Origin: Myxococcales bacterium
GTDB taxonomy: Bacteria > Myxococcota_A > Polyangia > Polyangiales > Polyangiaceae
NCBI GenBank assembly: GCA_013298325.1
Contig: JAAFHJ010000042.1
Coordinates: 1 to 17,604, forward strand
Length of the DNA stretch: 17,604 bases
Reading direction: 5' to 3'
Shown here: positions 1-6,916 of the stretch, in pieces
Numbering within the stretch: the stretch's first letter is position 1
Layout: each line of letters starts with the position of its first letter
Notes under the pieces: model-generated
Told to the model about the DNA's origin: nothing
Seen by the model: only the letters and a program-made list of their open reading frames with translations
Databases searched by the model: none
Position numbers and translations under genes: made by a program

Positions 1-636
1 GGCGGGAGCAGCCGCGGGTGCAGCGGCGCGGGCCGGGCGGTCGTTGTGGGGGCGATCCTGGCGCTCGGTGCGGGCGGGGCGCTCGTCGCGGCTGCGCTCT
101 TCGCGCGGGGCGGCGGCGATGGTTGCCGCGGTCTTGGTGCGGTCGGGGATGATCTGGACGCGGCGGTCGTGGCCGTTGCCGTTCGACTCGGTGCGGACGC
201 CGACAATGTCGCGGACGGCCATGTGAACGACGCGGCGATCGCGGGGGTTCATCGGATCGAAGGTGACGATCTTCCCTTCGGCGGCGACGCGCTCGGCGAG
301 CTTCGCCGCCATGGCGGCAAGCTGCTCTTCGTGGCGGGCTCGATAGCCTTCCGCGTCGACGCAGATCGGGAGGCGGTCCTCGCCGGGACGGTGGGCAACG
401 CGCGTCGTAAGGTACTGAATCGCTTCAAGAACGACGCCGCGCTTGCCGATCACGCGCCCCGCATCGACCCCCTCGATCTCGATCCGGACTTCGCGGTCGT
501 CTTCGTCCTCGCCGGCGTCCGGCGAGATCGTTGCGTCCGCGTCGAGGTCCATGTGCGCGAGCAGCGTCTGTACAAACTTCAGTGCGCGCTCGGCCTGGAT
601 GCCTTCGCCGGAATTCTCTCGATTCGCTTCGTTCAC
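1..636 (-). CDS. jag: Jag/KhpB-type RNA-binding protein (KH + R3H), 3' end cut by window
   Basis: Reads leftward off the window edge; 212 codons are visible. Jag (SpoIIIJ-associated, also KhpB) proteins are cytoplasmic single-stranded RNA binders usually encoded just after yidC. A KH-like domain spans about residues 12-85, with its GxxG loop in the stretch GRVIGKRGVVLEAIQYLTT. An R3H domain follows, with the RxxxH signature in NPRDRRVVHMAV at about residues 133-144. After it comes a low-complexity Arg/Asp/Pro/Ala tail that is still open at the edge. The Jag-N domain found in some relatives is absent. The start is GTG at 634-636, about 5 nt after a strong GGAAAGGGA ribosome site; the overlapping ATG at 639-641 meets a stop two codons later. 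It is the last visible gene of the rpmH-rnpA-yidD-yidC cluster, 124 bp downstream of yidC. The family call is firm; the length of the tail is unknown. Confidence 0.93.
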   Translation of the reverse strand, partial: MNEANRENSGEGIQAERALKFVQTLLAHMDLDADATISPDAGEDEDDREVRIEIEGVDAGRVIGKRGVVLEAIQYLTTRVAHRPGEDRLPICVDAEGYRARHEEQLAAMAAKLAERVAAEGKIVTFDPMNPRDRRVVHMAVRDIVGVRTESNGNGHDRRVQIIPDRTKTAATIAAAPREERSRDERPARTERQDRPHNDRPARAAAPAAAPA

Positions 637-760
637 GACATTCCCTTTCCGTGCCTGCGGCGATGCGCCACGAGGACTTTCAACTGCTGCACCTGAATAC
701 GTGCTCGCCGTTTCCTCACCGCCTAGGGCGGTTCCGGTCGGACGAGCAGGTGCTCGGCGC
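637..760. other. yidC-jag spacer with a small hairpin
   Basis: This is the 124-bp gap between the yidC stop and the jag start. It contains a perfect 6-bp inverted repeat with a 3-nt loop (ACCGCC/GGCGGT, 718-732) with no T tract on either strand, so it is not a convincing intrinsic terminator. It could be a processing or RNA-stability hairpin in a shared yidC-jag message. The jag ribosome site lies at its left end. Confidence 0.4.
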
Positions 761-2455
761 TCAGACCGACTTAACCACAATTTCCCCGCTCTGGGCGGCG
801 GCAACCGCGCGACGGGCGTAGGCCTCGACGCCGAGCGTCTGGAGGATATTGAGGACGCTGTTCGTCAGCATGTATACGCCGAGCGCCGCCGGGAGGAAGA
901 GCATCATGACGGTGAAAACGACCGGCATCATGAACGTCATCATCTTCTGTTGCGTCGGATCCATCTCGGCCTGCTGGGGGACGACCTTCGTTTGAAGGAG
1001 CATGAACCCGCCGAGCAAGAGCGGCAGAATGTAGAAGCGATCGGGCAAAGAAAGGTCGCCGAACCAGAGGAACTTCACGTGGTAGAATTCCACGGCGGTC
1101 TGGATCGTCGAGTACATCGCAACCCAGATCGGCATCGTCGCAAGCTGCGGCAAACAGCCAGTAACCATCGAGACGCCGTGCTTCTTGTGAAGCTCCATCG
1201 TCGCGAGCTGGCGCGCCTGCATGTCGTCGGGATACTTCTTTTTCAGTGCGTCGAGTTCCGGCTTAATCTTACGCAGCTTGATGCTGTTCTTGATGCCGGG
1301 AAGCGCGAGCGGGAGCAGGCAGAGCTTGAGGGCGATCGTGAGGAGCATGATCGCGATCCCCCAGTTGCCGACCTTTCCGTAAAAGAAGGTCAGGCCGCCG
1401 ACGAGGATCTTCGCGACCGGCGCGAGCGGGAGCCCGAGGAAGGAGCTGTAGGTGATGAGACCGCCGAGCTGCCCCTTGCCGGCGATGGCGAGCGGCAAGA
1501 GAACGCGGTCCTTGGGGCCGTAATAGACGGTCTGCCCGTAGGTCGCCGACTCCTGGGGGGCGAGCTCCTTCGTCGGGTAGACGAGGCGCCCTTCGTAGAC
1601 GGCGCTCGCGCGGTCTTCGTCGTCCTTCCCTTCGGGGCCGAGGAACTTGGACGTATTGAGCACGCAGTCGGCGGTGCCGCTCTGGGGGACGATCGCCTGC
1701 GCAAAAAATGCCGTAGATACGGCCATATAGCGATCGGCACCGGCGACGGTGAACGGACCGTCTTTGAAGTCGTCCTTCGCCTTGTGGGTGATTTCATCCC
1801 CCTTGGCGCAGGAGAGGTCGGTCACGTTCGGTGAGACACGACCGAGCTTCCCTTTGATTTCGTCGTTGTAGCGGAAGGCGTAGGCGCCGATCTGGAACTG
1901 GTGGCCGCGCTTCTCGGCGGCGAGGTTCTTGATCGTCGTCTCGACGGCGATCTCGTAGGGGCGCTCGGTCGGCTTGAAGGTCTTCGTGACGGCGACGCGG
2001 TCATCGGCGTAGCTGTAGCTGCAGGTGCCGGCCGGTGCATTCTGCACCTTCTTCCAGTTGAAGCGGTCGACCTCAAACTGGGTGTCGGCGCCGGGGCCGC
2101 GGAAGAGGGTGCGGAGCGAGCGGAAGCGCTCGTGGTCCGGGGTCGTGCCGAGTTCCATCCCCTCGGGACCATTGGCGTAGTGACCGTCGGTCACCGCGTA
2201 GTGGACGAGGGCGGCGCCACGGCCGGAGAACTCGGCGCGGTAGCGGGGCCCTTCGAGGACGCAAAGCTCCCCTTCCACCGGCTTCGCGTCGGCGTTTTCC
2301 ACGCGATCGGGGTCGAAGTCCTTGGCGTTGGTGTACTGGACGAGCGCCGCGGTCGTCGATTTGTGCTCGCCACCGCACCCCTTGCTTCCGAACTTCCAGA
2401 AGAGGAGGCCGGCGAGGATAATCAGCGAAATGCGGAGAAGAGCGTTACGATCCAT
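761..2455 (-). CDS. yidC: Membrane protein insertase YidC (Oxa1 family)
   Basis: This 564-residue inner-membrane insertase helps the Sec translocon place proteins in the membrane or inserts them alone. The layout is that of Gram-negative YidC: an N-terminal signal-anchor helix (about 5-23, LLRISLIILAGLLFWKF), a large periplasmic beta domain (about 60-340), and a C-terminal five-helix Oxa1/60KD_IMP core (about 345-550). The core starts near GNWGIAIMLLTIALKL, has a basic coiled loop rich in Lys (IKLRKIKPELDALKKKYPDD), then GCLPQLATMPIWVAMY and MDPTQQKMMTFMMPVVFTV, all close to the family pattern. The conserved groove arginine (R366 in E. coli) aligns with Lys377, which keeps the positive charge. 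The ATG start overlaps the end of yidD by 11 bp, suggesting translational coupling. The length is normal for the family. Confidence 0.98.
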   Translation of the reverse strand: MDRNALLRISLIILAGLLFWKFGSKGCGGEHKSTTAALVQYTNAKDFDPDRVENADAKPVEGELCVLEGPRYRAEFSGRGAALVHYAVTDGHYANGPEGMELGTTPDHERFRSLRTLFRGPGADTQFEVDRFNWKKVQNAPAGTCSYSYADDRVAVTKTFKPTERPYEIAVETTIKNLAAEKRGHQFQIGAYAFRYNDEIKGKLGRVSPNVTDLSCAKGDEITHKAKDDFKDGPFTVAGADRYMAVSTAFFAQAIVPQSGTADCVLNTSKFLGPEGKDDEDRASAVYEGRLVYPTKELAPQESATYGQTVYYGPKDRVLLPLAIAGKGQLGGLITYSSFLGLPLAPVAKILVGGLTFFYGKVGNWGIAIMLLTIALKLCLLPLALPGIKNSIKLRKIKPELDALKKKYPDDMQARQLATMELHKKHGVSMVTGCLPQLATMPIWVAMYSTIQTAVEFYHVKFLWFGDLSLPDRFYILPLLLGGFMLLQTKVVPQQAEMDPTQQKMMTFMMPVVFTVMMLFLPAALGVYMLTNSVLNILQTLGVEAYARRAVAAAQSGEIVVKSV

Positions 2456-2807
2456 GCGTCTCTTGAAGCGTCTTGGAGGGGGCGGCGCAGGGCGACGCGG
2501 GGGGCGGCGGCCCGTCCGAAGAGGGGGCGGTCGCGAGGGCGGTCGAAGGGGCCGCAGCCGGAGGGGGCGGGTCGTAGCCGCCCGGGTGAAACGGGTGGCA
2601 CTTACAAATGCGCACTAGGGAAAGCAAGCTCCCCCGGAGGGCGCCGTGGTTCTCGAGGCAGGCGACCGCGTAGGCGGAGCAGGAGGGCTCGAAGCGGCAG
2701 ACCGCCCCGTAGAGTCCGGAGAAGCTCACCTGGTAGCCGCGCACGAAGAGGAGAAGAATTCCTCGCGCGGAAAAGAGGGGGAACTTCGGCGGCGGTTTGG
2801 CAAGCAC
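2445..2807 (-). CDS. yidD: Membrane protein insertion efficiency factor YidD
   Basis: A 120-residue small membrane-associated protein that assists YidC-dependent insertion. The core (about residues 15-78) carries the family signature: RGYQVSFSGLYG, then CRFEPSCSAYAVACLENHG with its cysteines, and the near-invariant CHPFHPGGYDP. A Pro/Ala/Ser-rich tail of about 40 residues follows; typical YidD proteins end soon after the GGYDP motif, so the tail is unusual. The tail overlaps the yidC ribosome site and start codon. The start is GTG at 2805-2807, 14 bp after rnpA. The gene lies in the conserved place between rnpA and yidC. The identification is secure; whether the tail has a role or simply arose by read-through to the overlapping yidC start cannot be told. 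Confidence 0.96.
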   Translation of the reverse strand: MLAKPPPKFPLFSARGILLLFVRGYQVSFSGLYGAVCRFEPSCSAYAVACLENHGALRGSLLSLVRICKCHPFHPGGYDPPPPAAAPSTALATAPSSDGPPPPASPCAAPSKTLQETHGS

Positions 2808-2821
2808 GTTCGGTCAGGCGG

Positions 2822-3253
2822 TTACCTTGGCTCGCCGGGCGGTTGTGCAAGGGCGCGGGCGACGTTTTTTGCGAGGATCCCGCGCACCGACCGCCATTCG
2901 TTGCGGACGTCGCTGCAGGAGAGGCGCTCGGCGCCGGAGCGGGCGATGACCAAGAACTCGACCGGCTCCGGGAACCAGGCATTCGGTCGATCGTGCGGAT
3001 GTTCCCCGGGAATTCCGAGTCGAAAGGCTTCGCGGCAGAGGCGCTTGATCCGGTTTCGGACCGGCGCCGAGCCGACCTTTTTCGTCACCACGACCCCGAG
3101 CCGGGCGGTGGCCGAAGGGCGCGGCGTCGCGGCGACGACGAGCACAAAATGAGGGGTGCGCACCCCCCGCTCGCCGACTTTCTGGAGGCGGACGAAATCG
3201 CCACGGCGCAGAATGCGCGCCGCCTTCGGGTAGAGGTATCGGGGGCGGTTCAT
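2822..3253 (-). CDS. rnpA: Ribonuclease P protein component
   Basis: Protein subunit of RNase P, which with the RNA subunit removes 5' leaders from precursor tRNAs. It starts with PKAARILRRGDFVRLQ (the family opening, helping bind the tRNA leader), has the central strand RLGVVVTKKVGSAPVRNR, and the diagnostic RNR helix RNRIKRLCREAFR. The protein is strongly basic. I chose ATG at 3251-3253 (143 residues); an in-frame TTG at 3266-3268 would add five residues, and neither has a clear ribosome site. Its end is somewhat extended (NVARALAQPPGEPR). It sits about 118 bp after rpmH and 14 bp before yidD, in the classic order, and is likely co-transcribed with them. Confidence 0.96.
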   Translation of the reverse strand: MNRPRYLYPKAARILRRGDFVRLQKVGERGVRTPHFVLVVAATPRPSATARLGVVVTKKVGSAPVRNRIKRLCREAFRLGIPGEHPHDRPNAWFPEPVEFLVIARSGAERLSCSDVRNEWRSVRGILAKNVARALAQPPGEPR

Positions 3254-3371
3254 CGGGGAACGGGGCAAGGAAAAGTCGGAACCAATGGAAAACGGCCCGA
3301 ACCGGTAGCTTTTACGCTACACAGCCGAGCCGATTCCGATGCGCAACGGAGCGTCTTCACGCCCCAGGAGC

Positions 3372-3521
3372 TCACTTCTTGTAGGTGCTGACCGTGAGGC
3401 GGGCGCGCCCCTTGCGACGGCGATTGTTGATCACCTTGCGACCACCCGGCGTCGCCATACGGGCGAAGAAGCCGTGGGTGCGGAGGCGGCGAGTGTTGTG
3501 GGGCTGGTAAGTGCGCTTCAT
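3372..3521 (-). CDS. rpmH: 50S ribosomal protein L34
   Basis: Read directly from the minus strand: 49 codons starting MKRTYQPHNTRRLRTHGFFA and ending VSTYKK. The protein shows every L34 hallmark, including RTHGFFARM, the TPGGRKVINNRRRKGR segment and an overwhelmingly basic composition. L34 is a small late-assembly protein of the large ribosomal subunit. AAAGGA stands about 11 nt ahead of the ATG. The gene heads the rpmH-rnpA-yidD-yidC-jag cluster and faces away from the OmpA-type gene. Longer reading frames in other phases run through this stretch but match nothing. Unlike many bacteria, no dnaA gene lies upstream. Confidence 0.97.
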   Translation of the reverse strand: MKRTYQPHNTRRLRTHGFFARMATPGGRKVINNRRRKGRARLTVSTYKK

Positions 3522-3801
3522 GGCGTGGAAATCCTTTGCGTCTCAGGGTCCGTCCCACGGACCGACGGTGGTGTCGGACGGACCTTCGAGCCGTCTTCGC
3601 GGAGCCGTTCGTCGCGAACGGAACCCCGTAAGCCGGCGGAAGGGAGGTCGTGCCGCGAGGCAACGTCGTCCCGTCACTTGGGGCGCGCACCGTCGCATGC
3701 TTCGACGAGGGCGTCAAGCCTAGGGAGATCGATCGCTTGCCGATTTTTCGGACGTGGATCTCCGTCCATCGCCGCGCGATTCAGGGTAAAACCGCGCGCG
3801 C
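3522..3801. other. Divergent spacer between rpmH and the OmpA-family gene
   Basis: About 280 bp with no supported gene. For the minus strand there is a perfect-looking -35 word TTGACG (complement of 3712-3717), but only a poor -10 match 17 bp later. Near rpmH are two structured stretches: 3547-3584 (listed separately) and a 7-bp hairpin with a 3-nt loop, CCGTTCG/CGAACGG, at 3605-3621. On the plus side, CAGGGT about 13 nt ahead of 3802 is the only ribosome-site candidate for the OmpA gene. I saw no DnaA boxes, so this does not look like the replication origin. Confidence 0.5.
3547..3584 (-). promoter_or_regulatory. Candidate structured rpmH leader with two exclusive hairpins
   Basis: On the minus strand the segment GGTCCGTCC is perfectly complementary to GGACGGACC at the other end of this 38-nt stretch, giving a 9-bp outer stem. 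A second copy of GGTCCGT in the middle is complementary to the same distal ACGGACC arm (7 bp, 3-nt loop), and that alternative fold leaves room for a 5-bp CCGAC/GTCGG hairpin. The two folds exclude each other. The stretch ends 25 nt before the rpmH start codon, just ahead of its ribosome site. The complementarity is seen; a regulatory role, for example control by a ribosomal protein, is inference. Confidence 0.35.
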
Positions 3802-5550
3802 ATGCGCACCCCTAGGAAATCGGCCCGTTCGTCCCGCTCGCTTGCCCTCGCGACCGTTGCTGCCGCCGCCGCGACCGCGCTGCCGGCCGTCGCGAGCGCG
3901 CAGTCGCGTACTTTCCACCTCGATCGCCTCGAACTTTGGGGGGCCCCCGACGACGGCGTGACCGTCGCGCGCCCCGTCGTCCAGCCGCGGGCCACCTTCT
4001 TCGGGCAGCTCGGCCTCGGGTTCTCGTATGCGCCTCTGCGCACCTCGAACATCACCACCGACACGAAGGCGCTCACCAAGGCGAACGTCGTCACCGCCCA
4101 GTTCACGCTGTACGGGAACGCCGGTTTCCAGCTTTTTGACCGGTTCTCCGTCGGCGTCGGATTCCCCGTCAGCTACAACGCCGGCTCCAACCCCGATTAC
4201 GGCCGCGGCCAGTTCAACCCCACAGGCGGGACGCCGGTCTCTATCGGGGGGGCCGCCGCGGGCGATCTCCGCCTCGACGCCCGCATGGTCGTCGTCCGCT
4301 CGAAGGACCGCCAGAGCGCCTTCGGTGTCCAGGGGAGCTTCTTCGCGCCGACCGGCAGCGCCAACATGGGCGGCGACCGCGGCGCCGGGGCGATGGCCCT
4401 TCTGCTCGGCGAAACGAAGGTCGGCCCGATCATCCTCGCCGGGAATGCCGGCGTCCACTTCCGGCCACAGAACAGCATCAACGACCCGACCAAGGGGAAC
4501 GGGCTCGGCATCTCCGACGAGCTCCGCTACTCGGTCGCCGGGTTCCTCCCCCTCGCCGATGGCCGCTACCGGCTCGGCCTCTCGCTGATGGGGCAGACCG
4601 GCCTCTCGGGCGCCGGCGATGAGCCCGCCGGCAAGACATTTTTCACGAAGAACAACACACCGTTGGAGTGGCACGCGGAAGGTCGCATGAAGTTCGGCCC
4701 CGGCGACGCCTACTGGCTCGGCGCGAGCGCCGGCACGCGCCTCACCTCTGGCTACGGCTCCCCCGACTTCCGCATGCTCGTGCTCGCCGGCACCTACATC
4801 CCCCTGGAAGAGAGCTTCGCCAACGCCCCCGACCCGCGCATGAAGCGGAAGGCGCAGTGGAAAAAAGAGGGGGAGGTTGACACCGATCACGACGGAATTC
4901 CCGACTATTTGGACGCTTGCCCCCTCATCCCCGAGGACGGAAAGCCGCCGAGCGTCGACGACGGTTGCCCGACGAACGACCGCGACGGCGACGGGATCCC
5001 CGACGTGAAGGACAAGTGCCCCGACGTCCCCGAAGACAAGGACGGCATCGACGACACCGACGGCTGCCCCGAGGACGACGTCGACAACGACGGAATCGCC
5101 GATGCGGAAGACGCCTGCCCCCGCGAGCCGGGCAAGAAGAACCCGGATCCGGCCAAGAATGGCTGCCCGGAATTCATCACCCGTGAAGGGGACCAGCTCC
5201 GGATCTTCCAGCAAATTCACTTTGCGAACAACTCGGCGGTCATCCTTGCCGACAGCTTCCCGATCCTCGAAGAGCTCGGCGCCGTCTTGAAGGCGAACCC
5301 GGGCATCAAGCGGCTCGCCGTCGAAGGGCACACCGACAACAAGGGGAGCGCCGACCACAACAAGACGCTCTCCCAGGCCCGCGCCGACAGCGTCATGAAG
5401 TGGTTCACCACCCACGGCATCGCCGCCGATCGCCTGGAAGCGCACGGCTACGGCCTCGAGCGCCCCATCGACACGAACGCGACCGACGCCGGCCGCGCGA
5501 AGAATCGACGCTGTGAATTCAAGATCTTGAAGGAAGAGACCGTCGACTGA
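3802..5550 (+). CDS. OmpA-family outer-membrane protein with TSP3 repeats
   Basis: A 582-residue envelope protein. Residues 1-33 form a Sec signal peptide (basic start, Ala-rich core, cleavage after AVASA, before QSRTF). Residues about 60-345 show alternating aromatic and polar strands, fitting an outer-membrane beta-barrel. About 358-460 is a thrombospondin type 3-like calcium-binding region with repeated DxDxDGxxD units (DTDHDGIPDYLDACP, DRDGDGIPDVKDKCP, DVDNDGIADAEDACP). About 465-575 is an OmpA-like peptidoglycan-binding domain with VEGHTDNKGS, LSQARADSVMKWF, LEAHGYG and the terminal KNRRCEF, keeping the Asp and Arg that contact peptidoglycan in this family. The likely role is linking outer membrane to cell wall. 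It stands alone, divergent from rpmH, and ends in its own terminator. The specific function of the barrel is unknown. Confidence 0.93.
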   Translation: MRTPRKSARSSRSLALATVAAAAATALPAVASAQSRTFHLDRLELWGAPDDGVTVARPVVQPRATFFGQLGLGFSYAPLRTSNITTDTKALTKANVVTAQFTLYGNAGFQLFDRFSVGVGFPVSYNAGSNPDYGRGQFNPTGGTPVSIGGAAAGDLRLDARMVVVRSKDRQSAFGVQGSFFAPTGSANMGGDRGAGAMALLLGETKVGPIILAGNAGVHFRPQNSINDPTKGNGLGISDELRYSVAGFLPLADGRYRLGLSLMGQTGLSGAGDEPAGKTFFTKNNTPLEWHAEGRMKFGPGDAYWLGASAGTRLTSGYGSPDFRMLVLAGTYIPLEESFANAPDPRMKRKAQWKKEGEVDTDHDGIPDYLDACPLIPEDGKPPSVDDGCPTNDRDGDGIPDVKDKCPDVPEDKDGIDDTDGCPEDDVDNDGIADAEDACPREPGKKNPDPAKNGCPEFITREGDQLRIFQQIHFANNSAVILADSFPILEELGAVLKANPGIKRLAVEGHTDNKGSADHNKTLSQARADSVMKWFTTHGIAADRLEAHGYGLERPIDTNATDAGRAKNRRCEFKILKEETVD

Positions 5551-5570
5551 TCGACGCGCTCGGCACGGAA

Positions 5571-5612
5571 GAAAGCCCCTCGGACCGCTATTGGGTCTTG
5601 GGGGCTTTTTTC
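5571..5612. terminator. Bidirectional intrinsic terminator
   Basis: AAAGCCCC (5572-5579) pairs perfectly with GGGGCTTT (5601-5608), with partial inner pairing of GGACC and GGGTC. A run of six T follows on the plus strand. It lies 21 bp after the OmpA stop and 20 bp from the end of the opposing CAP gene. On the minus strand GGGGCTTTCTT follows the stem, so it may serve both convergent genes. Confidence 0.85.
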
Positions 5613-5631
5613 TGCGTGGAGCTCGGGAAAT

Positions 5632-6834
5632 TCAAGGGTCGGAGGCGAAGAGTTCGACGCCCCAGAGGGTGCCGTCGCTCTCGACGAGGATCGCGGTGCC
5701 GATGCGTGTGTATTGAGCGTTGAGCACGTTGCCCCGGTGGGACGGGCTCTCCCAGAGGCGCCGATGGGCGAGGCCGACGCGGTTTTCGCCGTCGCCGGGG
5801 CCGAGGCGGACGACGTTCTCGCCGGCATAACGAAATCCAACGTTTGCTGCGCGGAGGCGAGCGGCCGGATCGCCGTTGCCGACGTCGTGGGCGAGGACCC
5901 CCTTCGCGCGCATGGCGGCTGCGTGGCTGGCGGCGAGGGTTGCGAGGGCCGGATCCCAGCGGAGCGGGCCGGCCTTTTCGGCGCCGCGGGCCGCGTTTGC
6001 CATGGCGGCGAGGGCGTGGGGGGCGTCGGTGCCGGGCGGGAGCGGCGCATCTTCGCCGGGGGCGGGTGCCGGTGGGAGCGACGAGGCGTTCGTCGGCGTT
6101 ACGTCTGCAAATACGGGCGCTTCTAGCACGGGGCGCGGCCCTTCCTCGCTCGTCGCGAGCACCTGCACGGTGAAGGCGCCTGGCCGATCGAGGGCGAAGC
6201 GCGCTTTGATCCCTTTTTCGGTGGTGCTCGTCGGGACGGTGCGCGGCTTTCCGTCGGGGCCGACGATGACGACCTTCCCGTCGGTCGCCGTCGCCCCTTC
6301 CGGGAAGGTCGCCTCGACGGTGAGCCACTGGCCGGTCCGCCCTTGGCGAGGGAGCGCGACGAGCTCGGCGGGGGCGTCGACGACGATCACGGCGAGGTGG
6401 GTCGTTCCGTCGTCGGCGCGTGCCTCGCCGAGGCCACAGCGGCGCACAGCACCAGCGCCTCCCGACTTCGCAAGACCCTGAAAATACGGAAGAAGCTTCT
6501 CTTTGGCGGTCGCGAGATCGAGGTCCTTGGCGGCGAGGACTGCGCTCCGTGGCCACACGTGAGGATCGCCAGCGTCGCGGAGCGCATTGGTGGCGGCGCG
6601 CCCATCGGTCGCCTCGCCGCGCCCATGGGAGGCGGCAAGGGCGCGGGCGGCACGGTCGATGCGGGCGTCGGCAGTCCCACAGGCGGTGCGGAGGCTCGCC
6701 CAGGCATCCCCGCCGACGTAAGCGCTCGGCGACGCGGTGTCGGTGACCGTGCCTACGCTCTGGGCAAACGCGGGGGCGGCAAGGAACAGCGGCACGATCG
6801 TCGCAAAGAGCTGGCGCAGAGAGGGGGACCGCAT
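5632..6834 (-). CDS. Secreted CAP-domain (SCP/PR1, YkwD-like) protein
   Basis: The 400-residue protein begins with a signal peptide (MRSPSLRQLFATIVPLFL, cleavage probably after APAFA at residue 24). That is why I chose the ATG at 6832-6834 over a farther upstream start that would bury it. Residues about 25-165 are Ala-rich and unrecognised; about 175-250 resemble an Ig-like beta domain (VEATFPEG, VVIVGPDGKPR, GAFTVQVLATSEEG). Residues about 272-400 are a CAP domain: RWDPALATLAASHAAAMRAK, LAHDVGNG, YAGENV, and LWESPSHRGNVLNAQYTRIG with the family's His and Glu. Bacterial CAP proteins are extracellular or periplasmic and mostly of unknown activity. It is divergent from the gene at 6917, with 82 bp between starts, and convergent with the OmpA gene. 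No strong ribosome site is visible. Confidence 0.88.
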   Translation of the reverse strand: MRSPSLRQLFATIVPLFLAAPAFAQSVGTVTDTASPSAYVGGDAWASLRTACGTADARIDRAARALAASHGRGEATDGRAATNALRDAGDPHVWPRSAVLAAKDLDLATAKEKLLPYFQGLAKSGGAGAVRRCGLGEARADDGTTHLAVIVVDAPAELVALPRQGRTGQWLTVEATFPEGATATDGKVVIVGPDGKPRTVPTSTTEKGIKARFALDRPGAFTVQVLATSEEGPRPVLEAPVFADVTPTNASSLPPAPAPGEDAPLPPGTDAPHALAAMANAARGAEKAGPLRWDPALATLAASHAAAMRAKGVLAHDVGNGDPAARLRAANVGFRYAGENVVRLGPGDGENRVGLAHRRLWESPSHRGNVLNAQYTRIGTAILVESDGTLWGVELFASDP

Positions 6835-6916
6835 CGGCGGGAGGCTACCGAAAGCCGCGGCGTTTGCCCAATCGGCGCTAGCGAGGAGCGAGGAGGCGCA
6901 GGTACCTTCGCGCCCG

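Noticed and set aside
1901..3391. A long plus-strand frame (496 codons) over yidC, yidD and rnpA.
   Set aside because: It lies antisense to three securely identified genes and its product is Arg/Gly-rich with no domain; long antisense frames are usual in GC-rich DNA.
3250..3717. A 155-codon minus-strand frame spanning the rpmH region.
   Set aside because: It is out of phase with rpmH, whose 49-codon product is an unmistakable L34.
3522..3801. Possible replication origin, since rpmH often lies next to dnaA and oriC.
   Set aside because: No DnaA-box-like words, no AT-rich unwinding stretch and no dnaA or dnaN gene are visible.
3781..5445. A 554-codon minus-strand frame over the OmpA-family gene.
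   Set aside because: It is a mirror frame of the plus-strand gene, which has a signal peptide, TSP3 repeats and an OmpA domain; the mirror product has no recognisable family.
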